From contig CAIIXF020000003.1 in the NCBI GenBank assembly GCA_903813345.2, positions 23,329,248 to 23,393,247 on the forward strand: 64,000 nt of DNA, read 5' to 3'. Of this stretch, positions 45,727 to 57,837 are shown piece by piece. The translations under genes and the position numbers were made by a program. Position 1 is the stretch's first letter, and each line of letters starts with the position of its first letter. The stretch comes from Owenia fusiformis. Lineage: Eukaryota; Annelida; Polychaeta; Sabellida; Oweniidae. The notes under the pieces were generated by a model, which did not search any database, was not told the origin of the DNA, and saw only the letters and a list, made by a program, of their open reading frames with translations.

Positions 45727-48700
45727 CTAAGACCAAAGTCTGTAGAATCCCAAACTGATTGTCAAGCAAGATATAATTGTTCCTGAAATTAACAAAGTAA
45801 AAATAAAGCAAATCGCAAATAAAGCAAATGTCTCATACTTTAAAATGCATAATAAACTTAAGATATAACATCATAGATAACCAGAACAACGGCAACGCCA
45901 AAGCGTAGCAATCCCATCGAACATTTTTCAAAACGGGCACCTTCTACCAAAAGTGTCATTAGACAGTGTGCCATGCTTATAATATTCACATACCAAATAT
46001 GAACAAAATCGCTCCACTACTTTTCGAGTTATAGTAAAAAACGTTAAAATGGCCGCCTTCTACCAAAAGTGTCAGTAGACGGTGTGCCATGCTGATACGT
46101 ATTCACGTACCAAATATGAACAAAATCACTCCACTACTTTTCGAATTATAGTAAAATAAGTTAAAATGGCAGCCATTTTTAAAAATGTCCACCATTTTTC
46201 AAAATGGCCGCCTTCTACCAAAAGTGTCATTAGACAGTGTGCCATGTTTATACGTATTCACATACCGACTATGAACAAAATCGCTCCACTATTTTTCGAG
46301 TTTTAGTAAAATAAGTTAAAATGGCGGCCATTTTTCAAAATGTCCGCCATTTTTCAAAATGGCCGCCTTCTACCAAAAGTGTCATTAGACAGTGTCCCAT
46401 GCCTATAGTATTCACATACCAAATATGAACAAAATCGCTCCACTACTTTTCAAGTTACAGCAAAAATCGTAAAATAACGAGTAAAGGCCGCCATTTTTCA
46501 AGATGGCTACCATGTGCTTTTTTAATATCTACATTTCTAGCTTTATTAATGTCCTATATAATTTTTTTACATTTAAAACATATTGCTATTACAGTTTTAC
46601 ATATTGCACCTAAATTACTGTAAAATCGGAACTAAAATGGCCGCCATTTTTAAATGAGTGGCCATTTTGAAAATCGGCTTTCAAGCAGAACTTTTACCCC
46701 CATAGGGTATATGTGTACAAAATATGAATAAAATCGGGCCAACGGTATTTGAGTTATTGCCCGTACGGACGTACGTACGGACGGAGGCGTTCCCTATATC
46801 CCTCCGAACTTCGTTCGATGGGATAATTAGGCTAAGACGGAGGGAATGAGGCATTCTGCTGATAGGTAAAAAGAAAATATCCCCAAGATCTAATGGAACT
46901 TTCTTACAGTTGCCATGGTAACATACCCCACGATATTATGGATCACCCCTTAGTGTTGTTATGGTAACATACCTCCAGCATATTTGAATACATCATTTCT
47001 ATACTGTTCATATATGGTCCTGAGGTTGGCAGTTTCTGTTGAGATTTTATTGTTCAATATTGAGAGTTCTTTCTCTGTCCATGCATGCTGAAGAGAAAAC
47101 ATTTACACAAGCTGTAGCTATAAATCAAATTATTCAAGCATCTTTATACAAAGTACTAGGCTAGTCTAGATTTAGAACTTCTCAGCCCTGTAAAAAAGCG
47201 TTGGTTTTCTCCTGAGGATTTTTCATGGCTTCAAAGTAGGAGAAAATCTATCTTCATGGTATTACTAATTTTTTATGATTTCTTTCATTTTTAATTAGCC
47301 TATATATTAGGTGAAAATGAGTTTTTATGCCAGTTCAAGTCTATTTTCAAAGTCTCAAGTGGGTGCTACACCAACTTACTTCAGTAGTTTCTACCCACTT
47401 GGTTCCATGCTGCAGAGATCAATGTTAACATGTTCAGTGGAAGGGATCACAACAATCTCAAATGCATGAGCAGTGTACTAAATAACTTTATAACATAACT
47501 GTCCACAACAGAAAGCTTGCCACTAACAGCATTATGAGTTAATGCCTACTGAGAATTAAATATTCTTTAATAGTACAAAATGTAAGCAAAGAACCCTACA
47601 TCTTCCTTGGCCCTGCTTCTCTCCAGGTTAATGTCTAATGTTATGCCACCTTTTAGTTTGTCTAGCTGGTCTGTTACAGTTCTTTTCAGGTGCTCTATTT
47701 CAGTTTTCTGCTTCTGGAAATAGCACACACAAGAAGGTTTAACCATGTTGGAATGGAGTGAAAATCAGAAAATATATTTTTGCTCCATTTTCTTGGCAGT
47801 GAATGATGTCTAACATCAATATTGCGTAAGAAACATGCACTGTAGTAACAAATAACAAGACACACAGTGATAAATATCGCACTTTGAAGAGCAAAGTGGC
47901 CATCATGCAATTTACCCAGCATGGCCAAAACCTAATCAGACCTTGGCACTAGTCTGCTCTTGCATCTGTAAACATTTCAAGTTGACAAGATTAGCGGTTT
48001 TCCTGCAATTTTGATGACAAGAATTTATTTGTAGTCTTGAACTTTGGGAAAATTTAGATAACATTGTTTGAGACCTTATTTGATGACCTTCGACCTTGAA
48101 AATTTCACTTTTTCAGACCTCAGTAGGTGGTTTGTAATTAAGCTGACCTAAATTTAAATCCAAAATATCAATTTAGAAAATCAAATTTTTGACCTTTCAA
48201 AGGTCACTGAAGGTCAACGAAAGGTCTAATCTGAAATCTAAGGTCAGATTTGAACTTCTGAGAACTTGTAGATGTTTTTAAAAAAAAAATTTGGTCAATT
48301 TGGAGCAAGTTGAAAATTTCAAAATGGCCGCCAAATTGAAAAATTCAAAATGGCCACCATGTTATTCTGCCAGCATACCCAAAACCTAATCAGATCTTGG
48401 CAATAGTCTGCTCTTGCATCTGTAAAAATTTCAAGTTGAACGGATAAGTGGTTTTCCTGGAATTTTGATGACAAGATTTGTTAAAAAATTCAAAATGGCC
48501 GCCACATAGTTTACCCAGCATTCCCTAAACCTAATCAGATCTTGGCACTAGTTTGCTATTGCATGTGTAAAAATTTCAAGTTGAACAGGTTAGCGGTTTT
48601 CTTGGAATTTTGATGACAAGAATTGATTTGTAGTCTCAAACTTTGAGAAACTTGGATAACATCATTTGTGACCTAGTTTAATGACCTTGACCTTCAAACT

Positions 48701-51700
48701 TGAAAATTTCACTTTTTCAGACCTCAGTAGGTGTTTTGTAATTAAGCTGACCTAAATTTAAATCCAAAATATCAATTTAGAAAATCAACTTTTTTGACCT
48801 TTTCAAGGTCACTGAAGGTGGATGAAAGGTCAAATCTGAAATCTAAGGTCAGATTTGAACTTCTGAGAACTTGTAGATGTTTTTTAAAAAAAAATTTGGT
48901 CAATTTGGAGCAAGTTAAAAAATTCAAAATGGCCGCCAAATTGAAAAATTCAAAATGGCCACCATGTAATTCAGCCAGCATACCCAAAACCTAATCAGAT
49001 CTTGACAATAGTCTGCTCTTGCATCTGTAAAAATTTCAAGTTGAACGGATAAGTGGTTTTCCTGGAATTTTGATGACAAGATTTGTTGAAAAATTCAAAA
49101 TGGCCGCCACGTAGTTTACCCAGCATGCCCTAAACCTAATCAGATCTTGGTACTAGTCTGCTCTTGCATCTGTAAAAATTTCAAGTTGAACAGGTAAGCA
49201 GTTATCCTGGAAATTTGATGACAAGATTTGGTTTATGTGCCGCCCGCACGCCCGCACGCCCGCACAACCGCACGCCCGCCCAACAGCACAAGACGACGAC
49301 AATATAGCACTTTTTCAAAGTGCGATAAAAAGTCCAAGAGATTCTACTACTACTGTACTATCAAAATCAAATAAGAATCATAATGATATAAAACTTTGCT
49401 TTTATAATATAATATATGTCTAGTAATATTTTGAGGAATATTTCAATATGAATAAACCTACCTCATTTTCATTTTTCAGATTTGTAAATTCACTCTTTTC
49501 TAAGATGACCATGTCTTTCTTTACTGCAGCTATGTGAGACATCACCTGTTGGATTACTATCTCCTGCAAACATAAAAACACTCAGGTGACATATAAATAT
49601 TAGAGACACTTTGGTGGCATGTAAGCATAAACACTTAGATGATATGTGAGAATTAAAGACCCTTAATGTGAACATTAGATACTCAGGTGAAATGTAAACA
49701 TTAAAGACCCTTAAGTGACATGTAAACACTAGATACTAAGCTGACTTGTTAACATGAAAGACCCTTAGGCTAGGTGACATGTGAATATCAGATACTAAGC
49801 TGACATGTAAATATTAAAGACCTTTAAGTGACATGTGAACATCTGATACTAAGGTGACATATAAACATTAAAAACACTTAGGTGACATGTGAAAATGAGA
49901 TACTAAGGTGACATAAAAAAACATTTAAGACCCTGGGGTGACATGTTAACATTTGAAACTGAAGTGACATGTAAATATTAAAGACACTTTGGTAATGTAA
50001 ACATTAAAGACCCTGAGGTGACATGTAAACGTTAAAAAACCTTAGGTAACATGTAAACATTAGATACTGAGGTGACATGTAAACATTAAAAAAACTAACA
50101 TGACATGTAAATATTTAAGACAAGAACCTTAGTGACAAGTAAACATTAAAGAACCTTAGGTGACATGTAAACATTAAGGTACTTTGACATGTGAGTGTTA
50201 AAGACACTTGGGTGACATCATATGTTCACAAAAATACACTTGTGTGACATGTAGCTAAGAAGTACACTTATCTAGTAATCTTAAGTAATATATGTAAACA
50301 AGAAGTATATATATGAGGATCGTTCAAAAAGTTCTGCACGAAAGCTTCTAAAGACAAGAGATTCTATTATTTACTACTAGCATTTGTGCTCACTCGTCAG
50401 CCTACATGAAGTGTAGTACATGTACGTATATTACACATGATACTACAGTAATAAGCAAGTTTTTGAGATTTCTTAAACTGACAAAACAATAATTTTCTGT
50501 GTGCCTTACTTGGTTGGCTTTGGTGACAAGAGTTTTGTTTTGGTTTTCTACAGAATTGTTCATAATCCCAACTAGGGCAGCAGTAAGCCCCTCTGCCTGG
50601 TCAACTGTGAATCCTACAACAAGACACATGCAAATTACAATAAGAGCTACATATATATACCTCCAACGAGACACATACAACAATACCAGCCATATACATG
50701 TACATATACGTATATGGTCAAAATTACAACTTGTCAATCCTATATTGATAGTTTACAAATGGCAACTCCACAGAATAGTAAATCACAATGAACAAATTAT
50801 GTCAAAATATAATATCAACAATCTATCATTAAACAGTTACACCCAGCTAGATTTGCACATAAAAAGTTATGCATTTGGTGAAATCTCAGAATTCCTGCCA
50901 AGGTTTGAATGACCATTTTGAATTTTCAAGGGCACAAATGAGATCAAATATATATTATGTGATCTACTTGAAAAATAGCTTCGATTTCAGTATCATATAG
51001 ACACATTTTGAAAGTACCTTTTTTTTAAACCCTCGTACATGGCCCTCATATGTCGGGCCAAAACATGGAATAAATGTGAATTCAATTAGATACTAGATAT
51101 AATATATTTTATGGATTTACACTTCCGAAATTTCTAACAGAAACTCATTACTTTGGTTGGAAATGAGAAACTTAGATATCTGTGAAAAATTTCTGCCATT
51201 TCCAAAGGGGTGGCATTTTGAAAAAATTTCCTGCATAAAACAATTTACCAGTATACATCTTACCACTGAAATGAAGAACATTTGTAAACTAGCATTTGAT
51301 TATTTTTGAGATGGATTCTGAATGGACAAACCGAAAGATGGATGATGGGTTTTCACAATGTCCCTATCAAACTTTACTTGTTGGGAAAGTCAGGAGTATA
51401 CTGTAAAGGTAGCATTAGCATTCTAAATGTGAGATTGCTTACAAGATTGTTCAATTACCTGCATCTGTAAGTGAGGTGACCAGAGTGTGTGTATCAAAAT
51501 AAAACACTTGAGATTTCTCCATATCAACCATTCGTGCCTTGTAGCATGTTCTCTGTAGCTGCATCTGACAGCCTAAAATATACTTTTGATAATTATTCTC
51601 TAAATCTCATTAAAACAAGTTGGAAATGTGTACAAATCATGCTGAAAATAATTTTCAATCCCTTAAACTGACTATGAGTACTTATATTGTACTACAAAAT

Positions 51701-52990
51701 TACTATTAGGGCTGGCATGATTTCCGAACTTGCCTTCAGAATTTGGAACTTTCTGAATTTTGGACTTTATTTGTAGCCTTAAGTTTTAAAAAAGTATGAA
51801 ATAGGCCTATGATTATGAAATAAATAGAATCAGTCACATATAAAAAAGCTTTGAACTTCTCAATATTCATAATTGAAAACAAACTATCCAAAGTATACAA
51901 GAATTATGCTTCAAAATAAAATAGAAGTTCGTCTTTAAATGAAGATATAATGGGAATTTATTCACCCCCCATCCTTGTTCAAACAGTTTAACCCAGTATG
52001 ATCCTCAATATTAATATCTCACCTCTTAGTGGCCAGGCTTGATATACGTGTAAGAAAATCAAAATCAATAAAAGAGTCTTAGATTGACAGAGTTTAGGAT
52101 GCTGAACTACAGTCTATATACTTTTAAATAAATGATAGGTTTTCAACCTAAATAGAGTGTTCTTTGCGAAATGGATTTGACTATAGACGCCTAAGACTCT
52201 GTAATGGCCTTCGATAGCAAGTCACTACTACAGTCTGTAGTGGCTAGCCTTTATGGCTCAGGGGTAGAGCGTCTGACTCGAGAGTGGAAGGTCTTGGGTT
52301 TGATTCCCGTACGGGGGATTGAATTTAGGACACTCTCTTTCGAGTCTAGTATCTGGCTCGGTACACTACACCTCCCTGACGGACATGCCCAAGGCCAGGG
52401 TCGTTACATTGGTGTCAGAAGTGGGATTGCCCTTGTGAATCAGTTACGACAGGACATCGTTTTCAAGGGGGGATGGTGTAATGAACTTCGTTAGCAAGTC
52501 TTTACTACAGCTGTAGTGGCTAGCCTTTATGGCTCAGGGGTAGAGTGTCTGACTTGAGAGAGGAAGGTTGAATTCCCGTACGGGGCATTGAATTTAGCAC
52601 ACTCTCTTTTGAGTCTAGTATCTGGCTTGGTACACTACAGCTCCCCGACGGACGAGCCCAAGGGTCGTTACAACTCTTATTTCGAGAATAGAATGCACAA
52701 AACATTTACATCTACGTATCTAACAAAGATAGCTATTAGACTAGTCTAGCAGATAGAATACTCTCTCCATGATGAAATTATTGTCAATGTTTCAAAATAA
52801 ATTCTGATGAAAATACAAAAAGGTATTATTTCTTGCCTTTTGGTTTTAATCCATCCCTTTGCGTGCATCCTAAACTTAGTGTAGAATTTTTTCGTGATAA
52901 CAAAGTTTGTTCATTACAATGTGTAAGGCACATTTTTGCCAAATTCGAGCTTTTTCTGAAAAACTTTGACATTTTCATGGGCGCTGACAT
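45727..52990 (-). CDS. CCDC90B: CCDC90B/MCUR1 family mitochondrial protein, 7 exons, 252 aa
   Basis: A mitochondrial inner-membrane coiled-coil protein; the MCUR1 paralogue scaffolds the calcium uniporter. Exons: 52990-52837, 51572-51459, 50613-50510, 49563-49462, 47713-47600, 47087-46973, 45782-45727 (759 nt, all in phase; human CCDC90B is 254 aa). Family landmarks: FDTHTLV and [47 protein letters not shown]; and the C-terminal membrane anchor [14 protein letters not shown] before the stop. About residues 110-215 form the coiled coil. Exon 1 ([14 protein letters not shown]) is basic and hydroxylated, like a presequence, but it diverges from human, and its donor would be GC (AAAG|GCAAGA), so it is the least certain part. 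The gene is probably the single co-orthologue of vertebrate MCUR1 and CCDC90B. Confidence 0.9.
45900..46830 (+). mobile_element. Minisatellite-cored hairpin element, family C
   Basis: 5' motif AATCCCATCGAAC (45910-45922). The core holds about four diverged units with CTACCAAAAGTGTCATTAGAC, ATGAACAAAATCGCTCCACTA and AAATGGCCGCC. The spacer is CGTACGGACGTACGTACGGACGG. It ends with the hairpin TCCCTCCGAAC-TTC-GTTCGATGGGATAA (46798-46825). The right arm is the inverse of the 5' motif. It lies in the last CCDC90B intron. Confidence 0.6.
47870..49332 (+). mobile_element. Minisatellite-cored hairpin element, family B, copy 2
   Basis: 5' motif ATATCGCACTTTG (47874-47886). Large diverged units contain ACCCAGCATGCC, AACCTAATCAGATCTTGGCA, GATGACAAGATTTG and AAATGGCCGCC, plus the GGTCAGATTTGAACTTCTGAG segment also found in family A. 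The spacer is CGCCCGCACGCCCGCAC. It ends with the hairpin AGCACTTTTTCAAAGTGCGATAAAAAG (49306-49332). It lies in CCDC90B intron 4. Confidence 0.6.
49575..50270. repeat. ~30-bp minisatellite (GGTGACATGTAAACATTAAA)
   Basis: More than twenty diverged units of about 28-32 bp, consensus near TAAACATTAAAGACCCTTAGGTGACATG. The array begins about 15 bp from CCDC90B exon 4, upstream in the direction of transcription, so it abuts that exon's acceptor. Confidence 0.8.
50306..50350. mobile_element. Possible mariner end fragment
   Basis: GAGGATCGTTCAAAAAGTTC resembles mariner-type terminal repeats. No partner end or transposase was found. Confidence 0.25.
52200..52672 (+). mobile_element. TRIM: miniature LTR retrotransposon with tRNA-like sequence in its LTRs
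   Basis: 5' LTR 52200-52408 and 3' LTR 52477-52672 both begin TGTAATG and end GTTACA. Only 68 bp lies between. That interior starts with TGGTGTCAGAAGTGGGA, a primer-binding site complementary to a tRNA 3' end (probably tRNA-Leu), and ends with the polypurine run AAGGGGGGATGG. A 4-bp target duplication ACTC flanks it (52196-52199 and 52673-52676). Each LTR holds TGGCTCAGGGGTAGAGYG (A box-like) and, in the 5' copy, GGGTTTGATTCCCG (B box-like). There is no coding capacity, so mobilisation would need a partner. It lies in CCDC90B intron 1. Confidence 0.88.
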
Positions 52991-53000
52991 CTTGAATTTT

Positions 53001-53443
53001 GAAATATCATACGAACTCCCGTGCAGTGATAATATCACTGCGGCGGGCAGGTGTCTCACCGTAAGCATGGTAACATCGTAATAAACAACTGACGTGATTG
53101 GTTCTAGTCCCATGCTCAGGTCGCGTGATTGTAAAATTTAGACAATTTCATTGGTTGAAATGCGCGTATTAACTAATAAACAACACGTGCGGTAAACTTT
53201 TATCAACACAACTTTTACTCAGAATTCCTTCCGCGGGGATTTGCTCTTATATTTCATTGATTTTGGAATATTTTGACAAAATAATTATTGGTGAACATAA
53301 AAGAACATATATTTTATAAGTTGTGTGAAAAACAAGTACATCTGTGACAAAAAGGGGGACTATCTTCCCCAAATTTTGGGGATTCCATAATCTGCCCGCC
53401 GCAGTGTCTATACCGAGACACTGCATAGGAGTTCGAATATCAT
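53001..53443. mobile_element. TIR element between CCDC90B and UBE2C
   Basis: ATATCATACGAACTCC with GTGCAGTGATAATATCACTGCGGCGGGCAG (53004-53049) is mirrored by CTGCCCGCCGCAGTG...CACTGCATAGGAGTTCGAATATCAT (53391-53443). Each arm also contains a small hairpin (GCAGTGATAATATCACTGC on the left, GCAGTGTCTATACCGAGACACTGC-like on the right). The boundary is about 11 bp from the CCDC90B start codon. Confidence 0.75.
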
Positions 53444-53469
53444 AACGAGGCTTTGTTTAGTACATCTCA

Positions 53470-53599
53470 TTTTATTGGTTCAAAATTTTGTATCAAAGAA
53501 TTTGATTGGTCAATAATTTAACACTACTTTAAAGTTCAAAATTTGAAATTTTTTCAAAGAACAAGTTCTGTTTACCGTATATCCTACAATACTGTAAAA
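53470..53599 (+). promoter_or_regulatory. CCAAT-CCAAT-CHR promoter module of UBE2C
   Basis: Two inverted CCAAT boxes (ATTGG) start at 53474 and 53505, exactly 31 bp apart. CHR-type elements TTCAAA (53535) and TTTGAA (53542) follow 30-37 bp later, and the start codon is at 53600. NF-Y boxes about 31-33 bp apart plus a CHR at this distance are the known arrangement in G2/M genes controlled by MuvB/DREAM. Confidence 0.6.
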
Positions 53600-56500
53600 A
53601 TGGCAAGTCAAAACGTAGATCCTGCATCTGCCACAGTTAGAGCCAAGACAGTCGATACAATCAACACCAAGCCAAAAGACTCACATTCGGTCACAAAGAG
53701 GTTTGAATAAATTTTCTTTATTTTTAAATTTTTTTTAAAAATAATTTCTTTTGAATTTATGAATTTCAATATCATGAATATGCATAATCTTTATTTTTCT
53801 GTCAAGAGAAGATCTGAGATGGTGATAAGGTGCACAGATGCACCTGTAAGTTGTAACAGTAGGGTCTTTATTAGCATTGATGTTGACCCTTATCCCGTTC
53901 CCGGACTATGGTCCTGTGAACATCTCAATCTTTTGCCTGTGCGATTACAACATGGGAGAATTTTTTACTGATCTTACACTTCAGATACCTACTTCAATAG
54001 ATTCCTTGGTAATTTAGCATTCTTTTCGTGTAGTTGAATCCACAATTGTCTGGGTTTATCGGCAGAACGAAGACATTTTCGTTTTTGATCGCAATATTTG
54101 CGTGTAACATTTAACCTTTTTCAACCGTCAAATTCCTCCATATTGGTACTTCCGGGCTACATCCGGGACAGCCAAACGGGGGATTCCCCGTTTAAATCCA
54201 ACCGCCATTTTGAAAAGTGATGGAATCTCTCTCGACGAAAAAGAGAAAATGTTCTCGTTCTGCCGATATACCCAGACAATCGGCGGTTCCAATATATTAG
54301 AAGTTACATCTTGAGTTCTATAATGCATTGAGGTAGGTACTGTAGATTGGGTTAATTTGGCGCTACTTAATTTGGCGATTCTGCCATTTTCGGCATATTG
54401 GCGGCTATTTAATTTGGCGGATATGCAAAAAAATAAACTTACCCGCTGTTTGCGAATTACCATGTAAATGGACATGGACATTTTGAGGACCACTGGCGAT
54501 ATTCACCACATTTGTACATTTTTGTGAGATCATCCTTTACATTTTGCACCTCTATCGATGCTGCTACTATACCGCGCTTTTCCTTTCTAGTTTTTCCCTG
54601 AGTATTAATGAGTGACTGACCAGTTCTGAGCCAATTTATGAGACATTTTTTCATATTTTGGAAGAAACTAAATCGGAAGTGACCTAAATACACTGGACGA
54701 AATACCCTAGATAATTCCCGGGGATTCATTCTAAATTTTGGCGAAGATTTATATTGGCGAATTTTTCAACTTCGCCAAATTCGCCAAATTAAAGCGGGCG
54801 CCAAATTAACCCAATCTACAGTATCTTAAGTGTAAGGGGCGTAGATAATTCTCCCAAGTTGTAATCGTACAGGCAAATGAATGCGATCAGTGCAGGACTA
54901 TAGTCCGGGAACGGGATAAGTTGACCCTACTCTTAGTCAGGCCTGTCAACTGTCCCGGAATTTGCGTATATTTGTCACGCATTTGCCGGAGAAATGGAAG
55001 TCACACCAGATTTTTGGGTGTCAGAATTCGTCCCGCAAACATGCATTTTTTCTGATTATTGTCAAGCAAAAATATTTCCAGAGAACATCAAAAAACGAAT
55101 GCCGAAACATAAATGAAACCGCTCCTGGGGAACCGCCCATGAACGAACTCAGTAGACTGTAACGAGTTCATTCAGAACTTTCATCTGAATATTTTCTGGA
55201 TACATATCACCTAAAATTGTATATTTTACATTTTCTATAGTCTCATCCACTGATATATGGCCTTTTGATTATCTTATTTTTAACATAGGACATCCTTACT
55301 TCAGCAAATCCACTGTCTCATTTGTTTATGGCCCAAACTGTAGCATAGTAGTAACTTGATTTCATTCTTATTACAGGTTGAATCAAGAACTGATGACTCT
55401 CATGGTAAGAAATGCATTTACAAAGTCAGTGACAAAATCACATTGATGTATAATAAAGTCACTTCAACACATATAAAATTCACATGCGTCAACATAAAAT
55501 AGACATGTAAAAATAAAAATGATTTGTATGTTCTACATGTAACATCACATATGCTTGAGATTTCTTTTCTTTTTTGACTTTTACATTCACCTAATCAAAC
55601 CACTAAAATTAAAAATGACCAATACACAGGAAGTAAAAGAACAGTATGTCATGTCCTTTGAGTTTTTATTATATTTTATACATGTACTTCTAATGTCGCA
55701 TAAGCTATAGATTAGTCTATAGAATTATAAATCCTGTTAAATATTTTATGAAATGAAATGTTTTGAAAGATAATGAACATATTAGTTCTCCTTGACTTGC
55801 AGATGTCTGTAGCTGAAACTGGTGTATCTGCATTTCCCGATGGTGACTCAATCTTTCATTGGGTAGGCACCTTGACTGGACCAGAGGGAACAGTAAGTAT
55901 TATATATTCTTTATTTCTTTTACAGTAATTGGAAATTCTTCCAAGTCACAATTAGACCCATCCATTTTAACGCCCAGTCAGATTAAAATGCAAGGCAGTA
56001 AAGCATTAAACTTGTAAATTTTACATTTTTTGAGGGTTCTGGCAGTACAGAAACCTTTCGTTATGAAACAGTATGAGTGTTGAGAAGAAAGGTGTTTCCC
56101 TTTGTGTAATTCGGCACTTATATGTCAGTCTAATTTTAATTTGTATGTTCTGTTGCATCAAGCAAAGTAAAGTAGAAATAAAATGTGTTTTTTCAGGTGT
56201 ATGCAGGGCTTAAGTACAAACTAACTTTTGACTTCCCACAAGGCTACCCAATTAACCCACCCACAGTCAAGTTCCGCTCACCCATATTTCACCCAAATGT
56301 GGACACACACGGCAATATTTGTTTGGACATTTTAAAAGAAAAATGGTCAAGTGCTTACGATGTGAGGACAGTGCTTCTCTCGCTCCAGAGTCTTTTGGGA
56401 GGTAAGGCATTATGGGTAATTGAGTGTGACAAGATGAAATGAAAATGGTGAACATTTCGTTTGTAATTTTTTGTAGAATTTTTCCCCATGTCAAAATAGT

Positions 56501-57328
56501 TTGACATTGAGATTCTGGATTTAAATGAAGTCTGGGTTTGAATTTATTAATATCTTGAAAGGGTTTTTACATCTTGTATTTTGAGTTTTAATAATTACTG
56601 AAAAATAGAGAATGTAGAATTGTATAATTTGCATATATAATGAGATGAAATGTTTAACTTGGAATGGTAAAAAAACAATTTTTCCCTGAGATACAATCAT
56701 TTTAGTTGGTCTCATGTCAAATTAAAAAGTTTATAACAAAATGTAGTATGCTATAAATAATAAATATTACAGTAAAAGCTGTATTAGTGAACACCTCTCT
56801 CTAGTGAATACCTCCACTTCAGTATAAATTACACTCTGGAGTGGCAAAAATGGTCAATATAATGTTTAATGTATATAAAAATGTAATTATAATACAAAAA
56901 AATGTACAGTATTCGGAAATAGAATTGTCAAGACATGGAACAATCTTCCCCAATCTGTAATAGACACCACAGATATAAATCAATTCAAGAATGGAATTGA
57001 TAAGCACCTGATGAGACAGAAATTTCTTCACCACAACTAACCCATGTCCAGTGAGCAATTAAACAACGCCCCCCCCCCCTAACATGACATGAAAATAATA
57101 CATAAAAAGATCTGGATTATACAGGACTATCCTTCTCTCCAGAATAATAGATATAGATAGAGATATAGAATACAATATGATAATGATATGTTATGATTAA
57201 TTCCAGAACCAAACAATGACAGTCCATTGAACATACAAGCTGCAGAATTATGGGACAATCAGGTTGCATATAAAAAAGTACTGCTGGAAAAATACAACAA
57301 AGACGTCAAACAAAAAGAAGAAAACTGA
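53600..57328 (+). CDS. UBE2C: Ubiquitin-conjugating enzyme E2 C (UbcH10), 5 exons, 181 aa
   Basis: The E2 that primes ubiquitin chains for the anaphase-promoting complex. Exons 53600-53700, 55377-55404, 55803-55892, 56197-56401 and 57207-57328 total 546 nt, in phase; human is 179 aa. It starts MASQNVDPA, as in human MASQNRDPA. The second exon is only 28 nt and encodes LNQELMTLM with the split Arg. The UBC fold carries the HPN motif ([10 protein letters not shown]) and the catalytic cysteine, residue 115, in [13 protein letters not shown]. The C-terminus ([16 protein letters not shown]) matches the family. Intron 1 holds a foldback element with a nested MITE. Confidence 0.96.
53863..54940. mobile_element. 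Foldback element in UBE2C intron 1, carrying a nested MITE
   Basis: AGTAGGGTC...CTTATCCCGTTCCCGGACTATGGTCC (53858-53915) is mirrored by GGACTATAGTCCGGGAACGGGATAAG...GACCCTACT near 54896-54935. A second inner inverted pair (TTGTCTGGGTTTATCGGCAG near 54043 and its inverse near 54270) lies within the left half. Confidence 0.6.
54338..54823. mobile_element. 486-bp MITE with TACTGTAGATTGGGTTAATT ends
   Basis: The terminal TACTGTAGATTGGGTTAATT is inverted exactly at 54804-54823. Subterminal AATTTGGCG repeats occur in both orientations. The flanking TA fits a Tc1/mariner-type duplication. A degraded relative lies near 17315-17450. It is nested inside the 53863-54940 element. Confidence 0.75.
56909..57040 (+). 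pseudogene. C-terminal fragment of a LINE reverse transcriptase
   Basis: Translation gives [17 protein letters not shown], then a segment ending [12 protein letters not shown] and a stop. RIVxxWNxLPxxVV...FKxxLDKH is the typical C-terminal end of non-LTR retrotransposon ORF2 proteins. The rest of the element is missing, as in 5'-truncated insertions. It lies in UBE2C intron 4. Confidence 0.7.
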
Positions 57329-57837
57329 TAAGTTATATAGCAGACATATAGTCAGAGGGAGGGGTCGCTTAAACAGCAGAGTATAGAGACATTTTTATTT
57401 ATCAGTCTGGAAATCTGCATAAATCGGAACATTTGAGCCATCCTGAGGCTGTGGCGATTTATTGTATATATGTATAGACAATTACAGACAACTTACATAC
57501 ACACACAGAACACTATATGACTAGGATTTATGACTAACATGACTAATTGTTATATATCAGAATGTATTTTATCATTATGATTCAGAACTAAAGCACAATA
57601 CCATCTAAAATGAACAAATATCTAACAGTGTGCTCAAGTTATAATATTATCCATTGGTAATTTTTAAGGTCAGTTTTTGTGAAAGATGTTATTCTTTTGA
57701 CAATCAAACATAGGCAGTTGCAGATATGCCAGTAATTGGCTCATATACAATGCAATCTGGTCTCCAGATTCAACTCAGTGCTGCATCAAGTTTGGTTCAC
57801 CTCCCATTAACTGTCACAGCCAATCTTCACCAGCACC

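Noticed and set aside
52238-52315. A tRNA gene
   Set aside because: The D-arm and A/B boxes are present but the acceptor stem does not pair and the sequence repeats inside both LTRs of the TRIM.
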